Positions 1 through 8,159 of a stretch of DNA of 64,000 bases are shown in pieces; the stretch's first letter is position 1; every line of letters starts with the position of its first letter. The position numbers were made by a program, and so were the translations under genes. Where the stretch lies: the NCBI GenBank assembly GCA_964525675.1, contig CAZGJW010000001.1, forward strand, positions 1 through 64,000, read 5' to 3'. The notes beneath the pieces were generated by a model that saw only the letters and a program-made list of their open reading frames with translations, searched no databases and was not told the DNA's origin. Origin of the DNA: CAYSRJ01 sp964525675 (lineage in GTDB: Bacteria; Spirochaetota; B62-G9; DRHN01).

Positions 1-449
1 AAGAAAAAACAATAACAGATCGAAATGAAATCCTGGAAATACTGTCCATGGAAAAAATCTGTCGTATCGCCTTTACAGACGGAAAAACGCCCTATATCAT
101 ACCGGTAAATTACGGCTACAAAGACAATACCCTCTACATCCATTGTGCAAAAGCAGGAAGAAAAATAGAGCTGATCAAAAAGAACAGCACAGTCTGTTTT
201 GAAATTGAACACGATGTACACATTATCCAGGCGGATACAGCGTGCAGATGGGACACTCTCTACACAAGTATAATCGGATATGGAAATGCGGAATTGGTAA
301 CTGATACATCATCGGTGATAAACGCTTTGGATGTAATAATGAAACAGCAATCCGGGCAGGACGGATGGAGCTATGATGAAAGTAGTCTTAAAAATGTAAT
401 GATAATTAAGATTACTGTAGAATCGTTATCAGGCAAGCGTTCTACATAA
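1..449 (+). CDS. NimA-like FMN-binding split-barrel protein, 5' end outside window
   Basis: The reading frame is open to the left edge: codons from base 3 give EKTITDRNEILEILS just before the first in-window ATG at 48. The family normally has this stretch ahead of the conserved G/CRIAF-type strand, so the real start lies outside the window and the ATG at 48 is internal. Visible family features are PYIIPVNYGY followed by LYIHCAKAGRKIELIKKN and VCFEIE, typical of pyridoxamine-5'-phosphate-oxidase-related flavoproteins of the NimA (5-nitroimidazole resistance) type. Such proteins bind FMN or heme in the cytoplasm; their physiological substrate is usually unknown. The gene ends at TAA (447-449) and converges on the minus-strand gene at 517. 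Family assignment is firm, function is not. Confidence 0.8.
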   Translation, partial: EKTITDRNEILEILSMEKICRIAFTDGKTPYIIPVNYGYKDNTLYIHCAKAGRKIELIKKNSTVCFEIEHDVHIIQADTACRWDTLYTSIIGYGNAELVTDTSSVINALDVIMKQQSGQDGWSYDESSLKNVMIIKITVESLSGKRST

Positions 450-456
450 ATGCGTT

Positions 457-486
457 CCCGGTTCCAAACCCGGCTTCAGCTTTTTC
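457..486 (+). terminator. possible weak intrinsic terminator
   Basis: A short imperfect hairpin (CCGGTT paired with AACCCGG, one bulge) lies 10 nt after the stop of the NimA-like gene and is followed within a few bases by five T residues. The stem is short, so this is only a candidate. Confidence 0.3.
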
Positions 487-516
487 CCCTTCAATTAGGC
501 AGGCTATTCAGTCGGT

Positions 517-1734
517 TCAATTTGAGGCATCAGTGAATCTAATACATTCCCAACCTGAGTGTTCTGTTTTTCCTTTTCCCCGTCCAAAAAGAGGCGGTCT
601 GTAAAAAACAGTAACGCCCTTGTCCATGACATCTTCTCTGAACTCAGGGTTTTCAGCACAGTCGTAATACTCCGGGATACCGCTTGTTTTTTTTTCAGCA
701 ACGGTACTGTTTTTTCCCTCCTCCCCGGGCCCACAGGCGCTCCTGTCGATTTTTTCAGAAGACATTCCCCCGGGATTTCCCCGCTTTCCCGGCATGCAGA
801 GCGCTTCAACAGTTGCAATATAGGGGATGACCCTTGCTGAATCATACACCGCCACCGTTACTGCGGTATTCGTCATGTGTGTGAGCCTTTCAAATGCGTA
901 CCGGGCTGCCCCCATTACGAACTGAAACGTTCCCTTTTTTTCTATTTCCCCCACATTCTTGAACGGCTCAGTGCTGATATGGGAGAGGTGCAGGGGCTCT
1001 GGTGAGGCGATGATATATCGGGCGCAGGGTATTATCCGGCCAATAATACCGGGGGTACCGCTGTTGCATGCTGAGACGATGACCAGATCGAATCCATATC
1101 CATCCCCCCCGAAATCTGCATTTAGACCGCGCAATACATGGGCGAGGTTATCTGCAGTAAATAAGTATGCGGGGCCTTGAGAAACGGGGCTTTTGCCTTC
1201 CTGAAGCTCATGCCCGAAGTAGAAGAAGAAGGACCTCCACCGAGAATTTACTCCCGGCTCTTGAAACCGGAGGGAATGTTTTTTATAGAATTCGAGCCAG
1301 GAAGAAATCTCCTCTGAAATTCCCGAATGCAGTGTATATCGTTTAACAGACTTTTTCGAAAGTCGGTTTCTGTAGTAGTATAACTTTCCGCGTGGCTGAT
1401 GAAGCCTCACAGGTTTCAGGTAGAAGATGAAAACCTCCGTTTCCGAAGCTTCGCGGGCTATTTCCTTCGCCTGCTTCAGCATCTGGACATCAGCAAACAG
1501 AGGCCTTCCCTCCTCATCGTGGTAGAGATTCGACCCCTCACCGTTTATAACGTAGATGATTGAGTAGCGAGTCCTGCCCTGAGTTGAAGGCGTACCGGCT
1601 TTAAGGGCAGACTGCGTCTCGCATGAAAAAAGAAACAGGAATGAGAAAAGAATAACAGCGGCAGTCGGCGCTGCAAAGACGAACAGCTTTGATCGGGTGC
1701 ATGAAAAGAGGAATCTTTTTTTCTCAACTGTCAC
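517..1734 (-). CDS. Caspase-fold (clan CD, C11/clostripain-like) lipoprotein
   Basis: 405 residues with a hydrophobic segment at about 18-37 ending in the lipobox-like LFLFSC (Cys38), so probably membrane anchored and facing the periplasm. A caspase-type dyad is suggested by FYFGHE (His175) after a hydrophobic strand and by LVIVSACNSG (Cys223) after the next one. The following YIIASPEPLH resembles the substrate-pocket strand of clostripain/gingipain-like C11 peptidases. The last hundred residues are Gly/Ser/charged rich and not recognised. The start is a GTG with a poor ribosome site. It lies 19 nt downstream of the small membrane protein gene and probably shares its transcript. Peptidase activity is inferred from the dyad only. 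Confidence 0.55.
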   Translation of the reverse strand: MTVEKKRFLFSCTRSKLFVFAAPTAAVILFSFLFLFSCETQSALKAGTPSTQGRTRYSIIYVINGEGSNLYHDEEGRPLFADVQMLKQAKEIAREASETEVFIFYLKPVRLHQPRGKLYYYRNRLSKKSVKRYTLHSGISEEISSWLEFYKKHSLRFQEPGVNSRWRSFFFYFGHELQEGKSPVSQGPAYLFTADNLAHVLRGLNADFGGDGYGFDLVIVSACNSGTPGIIGRIIPCARYIIASPEPLHLSHISTEPFKNVGEIEKKGTFQFVMGAARYAFERLTHMTNTAVTVAVYDSARVIPYIATVEALCMPGKRGNPGGMSSEKIDRSACGPGEEGKNSTVAEKKTSGIPEYYDCAENPEFREDVMDKGVTVFYRPPLFGRGKGKTEHSGWECIRFTDASN

Positions 1735-1753
1735 AGTTTCATCTGATTTCTGA

Positions 1754-2203
1754 TTACAGGATTAAGATTATAAGCAGAATTATTATGATAAATGCTGCAA
1801 TGCTCATGGAAACCATCCGCCTTGCCTGCTCGAGGTCCTGCAGCATATAGTCAGCAAAGCTGTTGAGGTCGGTATCCGCCACCTTTTCAAAACCGTTCAG
1901 GCCGTTCAGTTCGTTGTACTTGTCCTGAAAGCCGCTTCTGATAACAGCAATGGCTTTTTGGTCTTTTTCCGAAAGACTCTCCAGAGTGGAAACCGTATCG
2001 AGTGCCCTGATAATTTTCTGCAATGTCATGTTGAGCATGGCCCTTTTTTCCACCGGATCATCGATTTTGTTTACCTTCATCCTGATCTCGTTCATATACT
2101 CCTTGAACTGATCCTCAAGACGGCTGCTGTTGTCCATGGCCATAAGCGGCTGGACGGCAACGAACAGTAAAAGGATAATACAGAGAATCTTCACCTTGTA
2201 CAT
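1754..2203 (-). CDS. Small secreted/membrane protein, unknown function
   Basis: 149 residues: an N-terminal signal segment (about 4-22, ending AMA), a charged helical middle part (about 25-125) and a C-terminal transmembrane helix IAAFIIIILLIILIL reaching the last residue. The expected topology is a periplasmic helical domain held by a C-terminal anchor. I do not recognise the family. It precedes the caspase-fold lipoprotein gene on the same strand with a 19-nt gap, so the two are probably co-expressed and may work together at the membrane. Confidence 0.6.
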   Translation of the reverse strand: MYKVKILCIILLLFVAVQPLMAMDNSSRLEDQFKEYMNEIRMKVNKIDDPVEKRAMLNMTLQKIIRALDTVSTLESLSEKDQKAIAVIRSGFQDKYNELNGLNGFEKVADTDLNSFADYMLQDLEQARRMVSMSIAAFIIIILLIILIL

Positions 2204-2374
2204 ACACTTCCCTCCGTTTGGTATATTATGCCTCCGTTAAGCGGTATGAAGTATAAAGCCAAAGTGTAGACCATTGAAAAATCTTTTGCAATAAAAACTT
2301 ACTTCCTTGACTTGTTTTCCACTGCACTTTAAGCTGTACACATGAGAATAGGCTGCATGTAAAAGGAGGGAGCT

Positions 2375-3694
2375 ATGGTTGAAAAGGTCATCATAATGGG
2401 GGCCGCAGGCCGTGATTTTCACAACTTCAACGTCTATTTCAGAAACAATCCCCGGTATCATGTCATTGCCTTTACGGCTACACAGATTCCCGATATAGAG
2501 GGGCGCCTCTACCCGCCCGAGCTCGCCGGTGAAATGTATCCCGAAGGAATCCCTATCTATCCTGAGGAACAGCTGACCGAACTCATTCATGAAAACAGGG
2601 TCGACCTTGTGGCTTTCTCGTACAGCGATGTTCCACACGTGGAGGTCATGCACAAGGCGTCGGCAGTTATGGCAGAGGGAGCAGATTTCATACTCATCGG
2701 TGCAACTTACACGATGCTCAGGTCCGATAAAAAGGTCGTCGCCGTATGCGCCGTCAGAACAGGGTGCGGAAAATCCCAGACTACCCGCAAGGTAAGCGAA
2801 ATTGTAAACAGCCTCGGAAAAAAGGTCGTGGTCGTCAGACATCCGATGCCATACGGCGAGCTCAAGAAACAGGCTGTTCAACGTTTTTCCACCTACGAGG
2901 ATTTTTCGAAACACCGCTGTACCATAGAAGAGAGGGAGGAATACGAGCCGCTCGTTGAAAGGGGAATCGTGGTATACGCGGGTATCGACTACGAGCTGAT
3001 ATTGAGAGAGGCTGAGAAGGAGGCTGATGTAATTATCTGGGACGGCGGTAACAACGACACCCCCTTCTACTTTCCCGACGTACACATCGTGCTCTTCGAT
3101 CCGCACCGGGCGGGACATGAGCTCCTGTACTATCCCGGTGAGAGCAATATGATCATGGCGGATATCGCCGTTATCAACAAAGTCGACTCCGCCGGTATCG
3201 CGCAGGTCGAGCAGGTGCGCAGAAATATCGAACGATACTCAAGGGCCGAGGTTATACTGGCCGAATCGAGCGTTATCGTCAACCGGCCTGAGGAGATCAA
3301 AGGCAAGGATGTGCTCGTCGTAGAGGACGGCCCCACGCTCACCCACGGTGGTATGCCGTACGGCGCTGCCAGGATCGCGGCCGAAACCTTTGAAGCCGCA
3401 CGGATCGTTGACCCCAGGGAATATGCTGCGGGAACAATCAAAGAGGTGTACCGAAAGTATCCTCACATCGATGCTGTGCTTCCCGCAATGGGATACAATG
3501 AGGAACAGGTGCATGACCTGGAAGCTACAATCAACAATGCCCGCTGTGATCTGGTACTCTTCGCCACCCCGATCCATCTCACGAGAATTCTTAACATAAA
3601 CAAGCCCGCCAGGCGCGTACGCTACGAGTACCACGATCACGGGAGACCGACTCTGAAGGAGGTCCTCGTCAGGCGGCTAGAAAGTTTATGGTGA
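2375..3694 (+). CDS. COG2403-type P-loop protein (cyclic 2,3-diphosphoglycerate synthase-like)
   Basis: 439 residues with a Rossmann-like N-terminus (VEKVIIMGAAGRDFHNFN), a P-loop VRTGCGKSQTTRK at about 128-139 and later nucleotide-binding elements (DVIIWDGGNNDTPF, IAVINKVDSA). This is the COG2403 predicted GTPase family, whose archaeal relatives include cyclic 2,3-diphosphoglycerate synthetase of methanogens. Bacterial members often carry that name without biochemical proof. The ATG is preceded by a strong AAGGAGG at about 9 nt spacing. It is transcribed alone and converges with the TIGR00300 gene, six bases away. Family assignment is firm; substrate is open. Confidence 0.7.
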   Translation: MVEKVIIMGAAGRDFHNFNVYFRNNPRYHVIAFTATQIPDIEGRLYPPELAGEMYPEGIPIYPEEQLTELIHENRVDLVAFSYSDVPHVEVMHKASAVMAEGADFILIGATYTMLRSDKKVVAVCAVRTGCGKSQTTRKVSEIVNSLGKKVVVVRHPMPYGELKKQAVQRFSTYEDFSKHRCTIEEREEYEPLVERGIVVYAGIDYELILREAEKEADVIIWDGGNNDTPFYFPDVHIVLFDPHRAGHELLYYPGESNMIMADIAVINKVDSAGIAQVEQVRRNIERYSRAEVILAESSVIVNRPEEIKGKDVLVVEDGPTLTHGGMPYGAARIAAETFEAARIVDPREYAAGTIKEVYRKYPHIDAVLPAMGYNEEQVHDLEATINNARCDLVLFATPIHLTRILNINKPARRVRYEYHDHGRPTLKEVLVRRLESLW

Positions 3695-3700
3695 TGTACA

Positions 3701-4795
3701 CTATATTTTCAGTCCGCGTTCGACCGTAACAATAAAATCCTGTACGTTTGTAATAATCGATCGGGCCGTGAGGGACCCCCGGTTTGCAAGCTTACTCACT
3801 GCAAACTCAGACATGTCGACTATATAGAAAAAAACAGGCCGTATTACGCCATTCGCGGTCACCGTGTACGAGGGAACCATATTGCCCGTAGCAATGGAAT
3901 GAAGCTGAGTTGCAAGGGCAATAACCGTGGTCGCCTTTCGGGCAAGCTCCCGCATCCTGTCCTGCGCTTCATATACATCGCCAATCACCTCCGGAAGCGG
4001 TCCGTCATCACGAATTGAACCGGCGAGCACGTACGGGATTCTATGCTCGATAACGGACCTCATAATCCCATTAGGAACCGTTCCATCCTCGATGCTTTTC
4101 TGCATCGACCCTGCTTTTCTCACTATATTCAATGTATCCAGGTGGTTGTAATGCCCTAAATGGGCGAAGCGCTTCGTGTACAGGTCCTGCCCGAGCGCCG
4201 TTCTGAACAGGGCGCCTTCTATATCGTGGGTTGCAAGCGCGTTGCCGGCGAACAGCGCATGCACATACTCCTTTTCAATCAGCCGGACAAACGCATTCCT
4301 GGCATCGCGATCGAATACCACGGCCGGCCCCAGAACCCATACGATAAATCCCTCCTGACGCTCGTACATTAAAAGACTGTATAGCTGATCGTAATCGATG
4401 GAAAAAGAGGTTTCCCTGGACGGCCGGGAGCGAAAAACAAACTTGTCAGACACGTGTCCGGGAAAATGAAAAGCATCGGTGTGGACGAATATCCCCTGTT
4501 CCCCGTTTTCTCCCCTGCCGCAGGCAACCCGGTCGCCGGTCCTGAGATGTCTGAACTCCTTCACCACGAGCATGCCGTCATTTTCAAGAATCACCACGCT
4601 GTCCATCCTCGATTCACGAAGAAGCCTCCACTCCCCCTTCTTGATCTGAAAGTACTCCGGGTATATCGACGTTGCGTGGTAGTTATCAGGCGCGACCCCA
4701 TCTTTGGGGGCCTCCACAAAAATGACAACGGGTAATTTTTGAAAGCGCGCATCACTGAAATCCGGCGGCTCATATGGAGGGAGCTCGAACTGCAT
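3701..4795 (-). CDS. TIGR00300 family protein (LOR/SDH region; ornithine-cyclodeaminase type)
   Basis: 364 residues from the ATG at 4795, chosen because AAGGAG (4805-4810) sits 9 nt upstream; an upstream TTG/ATG extension has no such site. Family hallmarks are GPAVVFDRDARNAF, GNALATHDIEGALF, GHYNHLDTLN and PYVLAGSIRDDGPLPEVI. TIGR00300 is the region shared by lysine-ketoglutarate reductase/saccharopine dehydrogenase-like proteins, archaeal ornithine cyclodeaminase (ornithine to proline plus ammonia) and the C-terminal part of cyanobacterial ArgZ/AgrE. A role in ornithine or related amino-acid breakdown is therefore likely but inferred. It converges on the COG2403 gene and diverges from the FadR-type regulator at 4998. 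Confidence 0.7.
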   Translation of the reverse strand: MQFELPPYEPPDFSDARFQKLPVVIFVEAPKDGVAPDNYHATSIYPEYFQIKKGEWRLLRESRMDSVVILENDGMLVVKEFRHLRTGDRVACGRGENGEQGIFVHTDAFHFPGHVSDKFVFRSRPSRETSFSIDYDQLYSLLMYERQEGFIVWVLGPAVVFDRDARNAFVRLIEKEYVHALFAGNALATHDIEGALFRTALGQDLYTKRFAHLGHYNHLDTLNIVRKAGSMQKSIEDGTVPNGIMRSVIEHRIPYVLAGSIRDDGPLPEVIGDVYEAQDRMRELARKATTVIALATQLHSIATGNMVPSYTVTANGVIRPVFFYIVDMSEFAVSKLANRGSLTARSIITNVQDFIVTVERGLKI

Positions 4796-4935
4796 TACGG
4801 CCTTCTCCTTGTTATTCTTCAACAGCGTCGCTGCAGTGTAATTGTACAATGTCTATCAAAATATGAGAAGTCTTTTCCCTACAAAATAAAAATTTCAGCC
4901 TTTACTCAGCCGAAGCACATGCGAATAATTTCTTC

Positions 4936-4964
4936 TTGACAATTATGGGGCTGTTTGTTACAAT
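4936..4964 (+). promoter_or_regulatory. Sigma-70-type promoter of the FadR-type regulator
   Basis: TTGACA (4936-4941), a 17-nt spacer and TACAAT (4959-4964) form a near-consensus promoter. The predicted transcription start, near 4971, falls inside the palindrome at 4965-4983. Confidence 0.75.
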
Positions 4965-4983
4965 TGGTCAGACCGTATGACCA
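4965..4983. promoter_or_regulatory. Palindromic operator, probably for the adjacent FadR-type regulator
   Basis: TGGTCA, 7 nt, TGACCA: a perfect 6-bp inverted repeat directly after the -10 box. FadR-subfamily regulators commonly bind TGGT/ACCA-type half-sites, so autoregulation by the protein encoded just downstream is the natural reading. I saw no second copy in front of livG or livK. Confidence 0.6.
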
Positions 4984-4997
4984 GGTATACAGGTGAA

Positions 4998-5675
4998 ATG
5001 TTCAATTCAATTAAGATCACACGGGTATCGGATGAGGTAATCTCTCAGATTCACCAGCTCCTGTTGGACGGAAAATTAAAAAAAGGCGACCGCCTCCTCC
5101 CCGAACGAGAGATGGCGAAAGAGCTGGGGGTAAGCAGGCCTGCGTTGAGAGAAGCTCTCTCCGCCCTCGAGTCAACGGGTGTTATCGAGCGCCGCAAGGG
5201 CGGGGGGTGTTATGTCAGAAGGTTCAGCTCCAATGATCTGATTACCAGTATTGTATCTTCAAAATCAGACGAACAGCTGTTTATGGATATCCTAGAGGTG
5301 CGTGAGGTTCTCGAAAGCAAAGCAGTCGAACTGGCAATAGGGCGGGCGACAGAGCAGGATTTGCAGAGAATCGATGAAGCGATTAAAATGATGGAAATCC
5401 CCGGCGCAGGTTCCGGGATAGAGGCGGATATCCGCTTTCACCTGTTCATCGCTGCAGCTTCTCATAATGAAATTATATTCAAGCTCACGAAGAATATCGG
5501 AAACCTTCTGTATTCAACACGGGAGCAAACCCTTGAATTACCCGGAAGGAAAAAAGAATCAACCATCGAGCATAAACAAATTTTTCAGGCGATAAAAGAA
5601 AAAAAAAGAGGGCGGGCTGTACAGGCGATGAAGCTTCATATCCGAAAAGTTGAAAATCTGATAGATAAAATGTAA
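4998..5675 (+). CDS. GntR/FadR-family (FCD domain) transcriptional regulator
   Basis: 225 residues from ATG 4998. An in-frame ATG at 4977 exists, but it lies inside the operator and only about 6 nt after the predicted transcription start, and MFNSIKITRVSDEVISQIHQL is the usual beginning of the family. The winged helix occupies about 10-70 (LLPEREMAKELGVSRPALREA). The FCD domain follows, with likely metal ligands in DIRFHLF, IEHKQIF and MKLHIRKV. FCD regulators sense carboxylates or amino-acid-like effectors and typically repress nearby uptake and degradation genes. Its position in front of the liv operon suggests control of that operon. Confidence 0.85.
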   Translation: MFNSIKITRVSDEVISQIHQLLLDGKLKKGDRLLPEREMAKELGVSRPALREALSALESTGVIERRKGGGCYVRRFSSNDLITSIVSSKSDEQLFMDILEVREVLESKAVELAIGRATEQDLQRIDEAIKMMEIPGAGSGIEADIRFHLFIAAASHNEIIFKLTKNIGNLLYSTREQTLELPGRKKESTIEHKQIFQAIKEKKRGRAVQAMKLHIRKVENLIDKM

Positions 5676-5778
5676 CAGGGTATACGGTAAACAGAACAAC
5701 AGCACAGACAGAGGCGTGAAAAAACCGTCTTAATTAAAAGATCGTTATAAAATCCAGGGATTTATAGGATTCATCCCA

Positions 5779-6567
5779 ATGGCTGCTTTAAAAGATCTGT
5801 TAAACATCAGCGGCCTGTCAGTTCATTTCGAAGGACTAATGGCATTGGACGGATACAGCCTGCAGCTCAGGCAATCTGAAATTCTCGGCATCATCGGACC
5901 AAACGGCGCAGGCAAGACAACCCTCTTTAACACAGTCACCGGATTCATAAAGCCGGCAGCCGGATCAATCAGGTTTGATTCCCAGGACCTTACAGCGCTG
6001 GAGCCTTCCTCAATAGCAGAAGCCGGTATAGCCCGAACCTTTCAGAACATCTGCCTCTTTGAAAACATGTCGGTTGTCGACAACGTCATCGTCGGAGGCG
6101 AGCTGAGAGAAAGGGTCAATCCCGTCGGTGTCATCTTCAATCTTCCACAGTTCAAAAAACAGGAGACAAGCCTTCGTGAGCGGGCATTTGAACTGTTGCA
6201 CCTTTTCGGTCTTGAGAAATACAGCGGCCAGATGGCGAAGAGTCTTTCCTACGGTGACAGGAGAAGGCTCGAGATTGCCCGGGCGTTGGCAACATCTCCC
6301 AGGCTGCTTCTCGTTGACGAGCCGGCTGCGGGCATGAATCCGAAGGAAACCGGTGATTTACTGGAACTGATACTCTTCATAAAGAAGAAATTCAACCTCG
6401 CCATTATTCTCATTGAGCATAACATGAACCTGGTGATGCCGCTCTGCGAGCGCATTCAGGTGCTCAACTACGGTGTAAAGATAGCTGAAGGCACGCCTCA
6501 GGAGATCCAGCAGAATGAAGAGGTGATAAAAGCGTATCTGGGGGAGGATGAGAGTGCTTCAGGTTAA
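5779..6567 (+). CDS. livG: Branched-chain amino acid-type ABC transporter ATP-binding protein LivG
   Basis: 262 residues. Walker A GPNGAGKTT (40-48), signature LSYGDRRRLEIARAL, Walker B LLLVDEPAAGM and the switch-His region IILIEHNMNLV are intact. The long insertion between Walker A and signature (NPVGVIFNLPQFKKQE) is typical of LivG rather than LivF. It energises import through LivH/LivM on the cytoplasmic side. First gene of a five-gene transporter operon, overlapping livF by 20 nt. The name follows the E. coli system; members of this family also import urea, amides and aromatic acids. Confidence 0.9.
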   Translation: MAALKDLLNISGLSVHFEGLMALDGYSLQLRQSEILGIIGPNGAGKTTLFNTVTGFIKPAAGSIRFDSQDLTALEPSSIAEAGIARTFQNICLFENMSVVDNVIVGGELRERVNPVGVIFNLPQFKKQETSLRERAFELLHLFGLEKYSGQMAKSLSYGDRRRLEIARALATSPRLLLVDEPAAGMNPKETGDLLELILFIKKKFNLAIILIEHNMNLVMPLCERIQVLNYGVKIAEGTPQEIQQNEEVIKAYLGEDESASG

Positions 6568-7258
6568 AGACCTCGAAGTTTATTACGGGCACATTCAGGC
6601 TCTGAAAGGCGTAACCTTCCACATAAAAAAAGGAGAGATAGTATCCGTTATCGGCTCAAACGGGGCTGGAAAATCGACAACATTAATGTCCATAGCCGGA
6701 TTGATACGGCCAAGCAGCGGGAGCATTGCCTATCTCGAAAAAGATCTCACAACGCTGGACCCCTATACAATCGTCAGGTCCGGCATTTCAATGTGCCCGG
6801 AGGGCAGACGGATATTTTCGAACCTCACGGTTCGGGAAAACCTTATTATGGGAGCGGTTCAAAGAAAGGATAAAAAGGGTGTGCTGAAAGATATCGACTG
6901 GGTGCTCTCCCTCTTTCCTGCCTTGAAGGACAGGCTGGGCCAGATAGGCGGCACGCTCAGTGGCGGCGAACAGCAGATGCTTGCGATCAGCAGGGCGCTC
7001 ATGAACAGACCGCCCCTGCTCCTCCTTGACGAACCCTCCCTCGGGCTTGCTCCTTTTCTCGTAAAAAAGATATTTGAGGTGATCGTCAATCTGAAAAACA
7101 GCGGCACAACTATTTTGCTGGTGGAACAAAACGCAAAACAGGCGCTCGATATCGCAGACAGGGGGTATGTAATGGAAACCGGATACATATCCCTCGAGGG
7201 CACAAGTGATTATCTGAAACATCATAAAAAAGTACAGGCCGCATACCTGGGAGGGTAA
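6548..7258 (+). CDS. livF: Branched-chain amino acid-type ABC transporter ATP-binding protein LivF
   Basis: 236 residues, the normal LivF length. Walker A GSNGAGKST (36-44), the LivF-typical CPEGRRIFSNLTVRENL, signature LSGGEQQMLAISRAL and Walker B LLLLDEPSLGL are intact. It starts inside the end of livG (20-nt overlap) and its stop is directly followed by the ATG of livH, indicating translational coupling. It pairs with LivG as the ATPase of the importer. Confidence 0.9.
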   Translation: MRVLQVKDLEVYYGHIQALKGVTFHIKKGEIVSVIGSNGAGKSTTLMSIAGLIRPSSGSIAYLEKDLTTLDPYTIVRSGISMCPEGRRIFSNLTVRENLIMGAVQRKDKKGVLKDIDWVLSLFPALKDRLGQIGGTLSGGEQQMLAISRALMNRPPLLLLDEPSLGLAPFLVKKIFEVIVNLKNSGTTILLVEQNAKQALDIADRGYVMETGYISLEGTSDYLKHHKKVQAAYLGG

Positions 7259-8158
7259 ATGTCATACGCCTCATACCTCATTCAACAGTTTGTCAACGCA
7301 TTGAGCCTGGGAAGTATCTATGCGCTCGTTACGATCGGCCTCGCGATGGTGTTCAGCGTTTTACGATTGATAAATTTTGCGCACGGTGATTTAATGATGG
7401 TGGGGGCATACGGTATTCTCATGCTGTGGAAGGCCGGCGCCCCCTTCTGGCTCGCTATTGTGGGAGGGGTTGTTGCAAGCGGTATAATGGGATTGATAAT
7501 GGAGCGCTTTGCATACAGGCCTCTTCGAGGCGCTGCGGACATGACAACACTGCTCACCTCTTTTGCCGTTGTTGTGCTGCTTGAAAACGGAGCCATACTC
7601 GTTTTTGGCCCGAACACCCGACCTTTCAGTATACTGCGGTTCTCGGTCCCGACCTACAACCTCAGTGGGACACTGATAAGCAAAATTGATCTGGTCACCG
7701 TTATTCTGACTCTCTGCACACTTTTAATACTGGCTCTTTTCATCAAGCGAACAAAGCTGGGCATTTCAATGAGAGCAGTCGCCGATGACCTGACTGCAAG
7801 CAGGCTCGTCGGAATTAAATTGAACCGGGTCATGGTTACCGCATTTTTTATAGGTTCGTTATTTGCTGGTGTTGCAGGATTGTTCTGGGGAGCACGGGCG
7901 GGGAAAATCGACCCCCTGATGGGTTTCATTCCCGTTGTAAAGGCATTCGTCGCCGCAGTTATCGGCGGGTTCGGCAGCATTGCTGGGGCGGTCCTGGGAG
8001 GGTATGTTCTGGGGTTCGCCGAGGTTTTATTCGCCGGATTTTTGCCGCCGAACTACTCGGGGTACAGAGATGCCTTTGTCTTTGTCCTTCTTATCCTCAT
8101 CCTGCTCGTTCGACCCCAGGGGATTCTTGGATCACGAACTCGTGAGAGGAGAATCTGA
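7259..8158 (+). CDS. livH: Branched-chain amino acid-type ABC transporter permease LivH
   Basis: 299 residues, almost entirely hydrophobic, about eight transmembrane helices. SIYALVTIGLAMVFSVLRLINF and the EAA-like loop VAAVIGGFGSIAGAVLGG are typical of LivH-type permeases. Starts immediately at the livF stop and is followed after 1 nt by livM. Forms the inner-membrane channel with LivM. Confidence 0.9.
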   Translation: MSYASYLIQQFVNALSLGSIYALVTIGLAMVFSVLRLINFAHGDLMMVGAYGILMLWKAGAPFWLAIVGGVVASGIMGLIMERFAYRPLRGAADMTTLLTSFAVVVLLENGAILVFGPNTRPFSILRFSVPTYNLSGTLISKIDLVTVILTLCTLLILALFIKRTKLGISMRAVADDLTASRLVGIKLNRVMVTAFFIGSLFAGVAGLFWGARAGKIDPLMGFIPVVKAFVAAVIGGFGSIAGAVLGGYVLGFAEVLFAGFLPPNYSGYRDAFVFVLLILILLVRPQGILGSRTRERRI

Positions 8159-8159
8159 T

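Noticed and set aside
2237..3118. Minus-strand open frame of 293 codons opposite the COG2403 gene
   Set aside because: Complementary-frame shadow; the plus strand has a P-loop and strong ribosome site.
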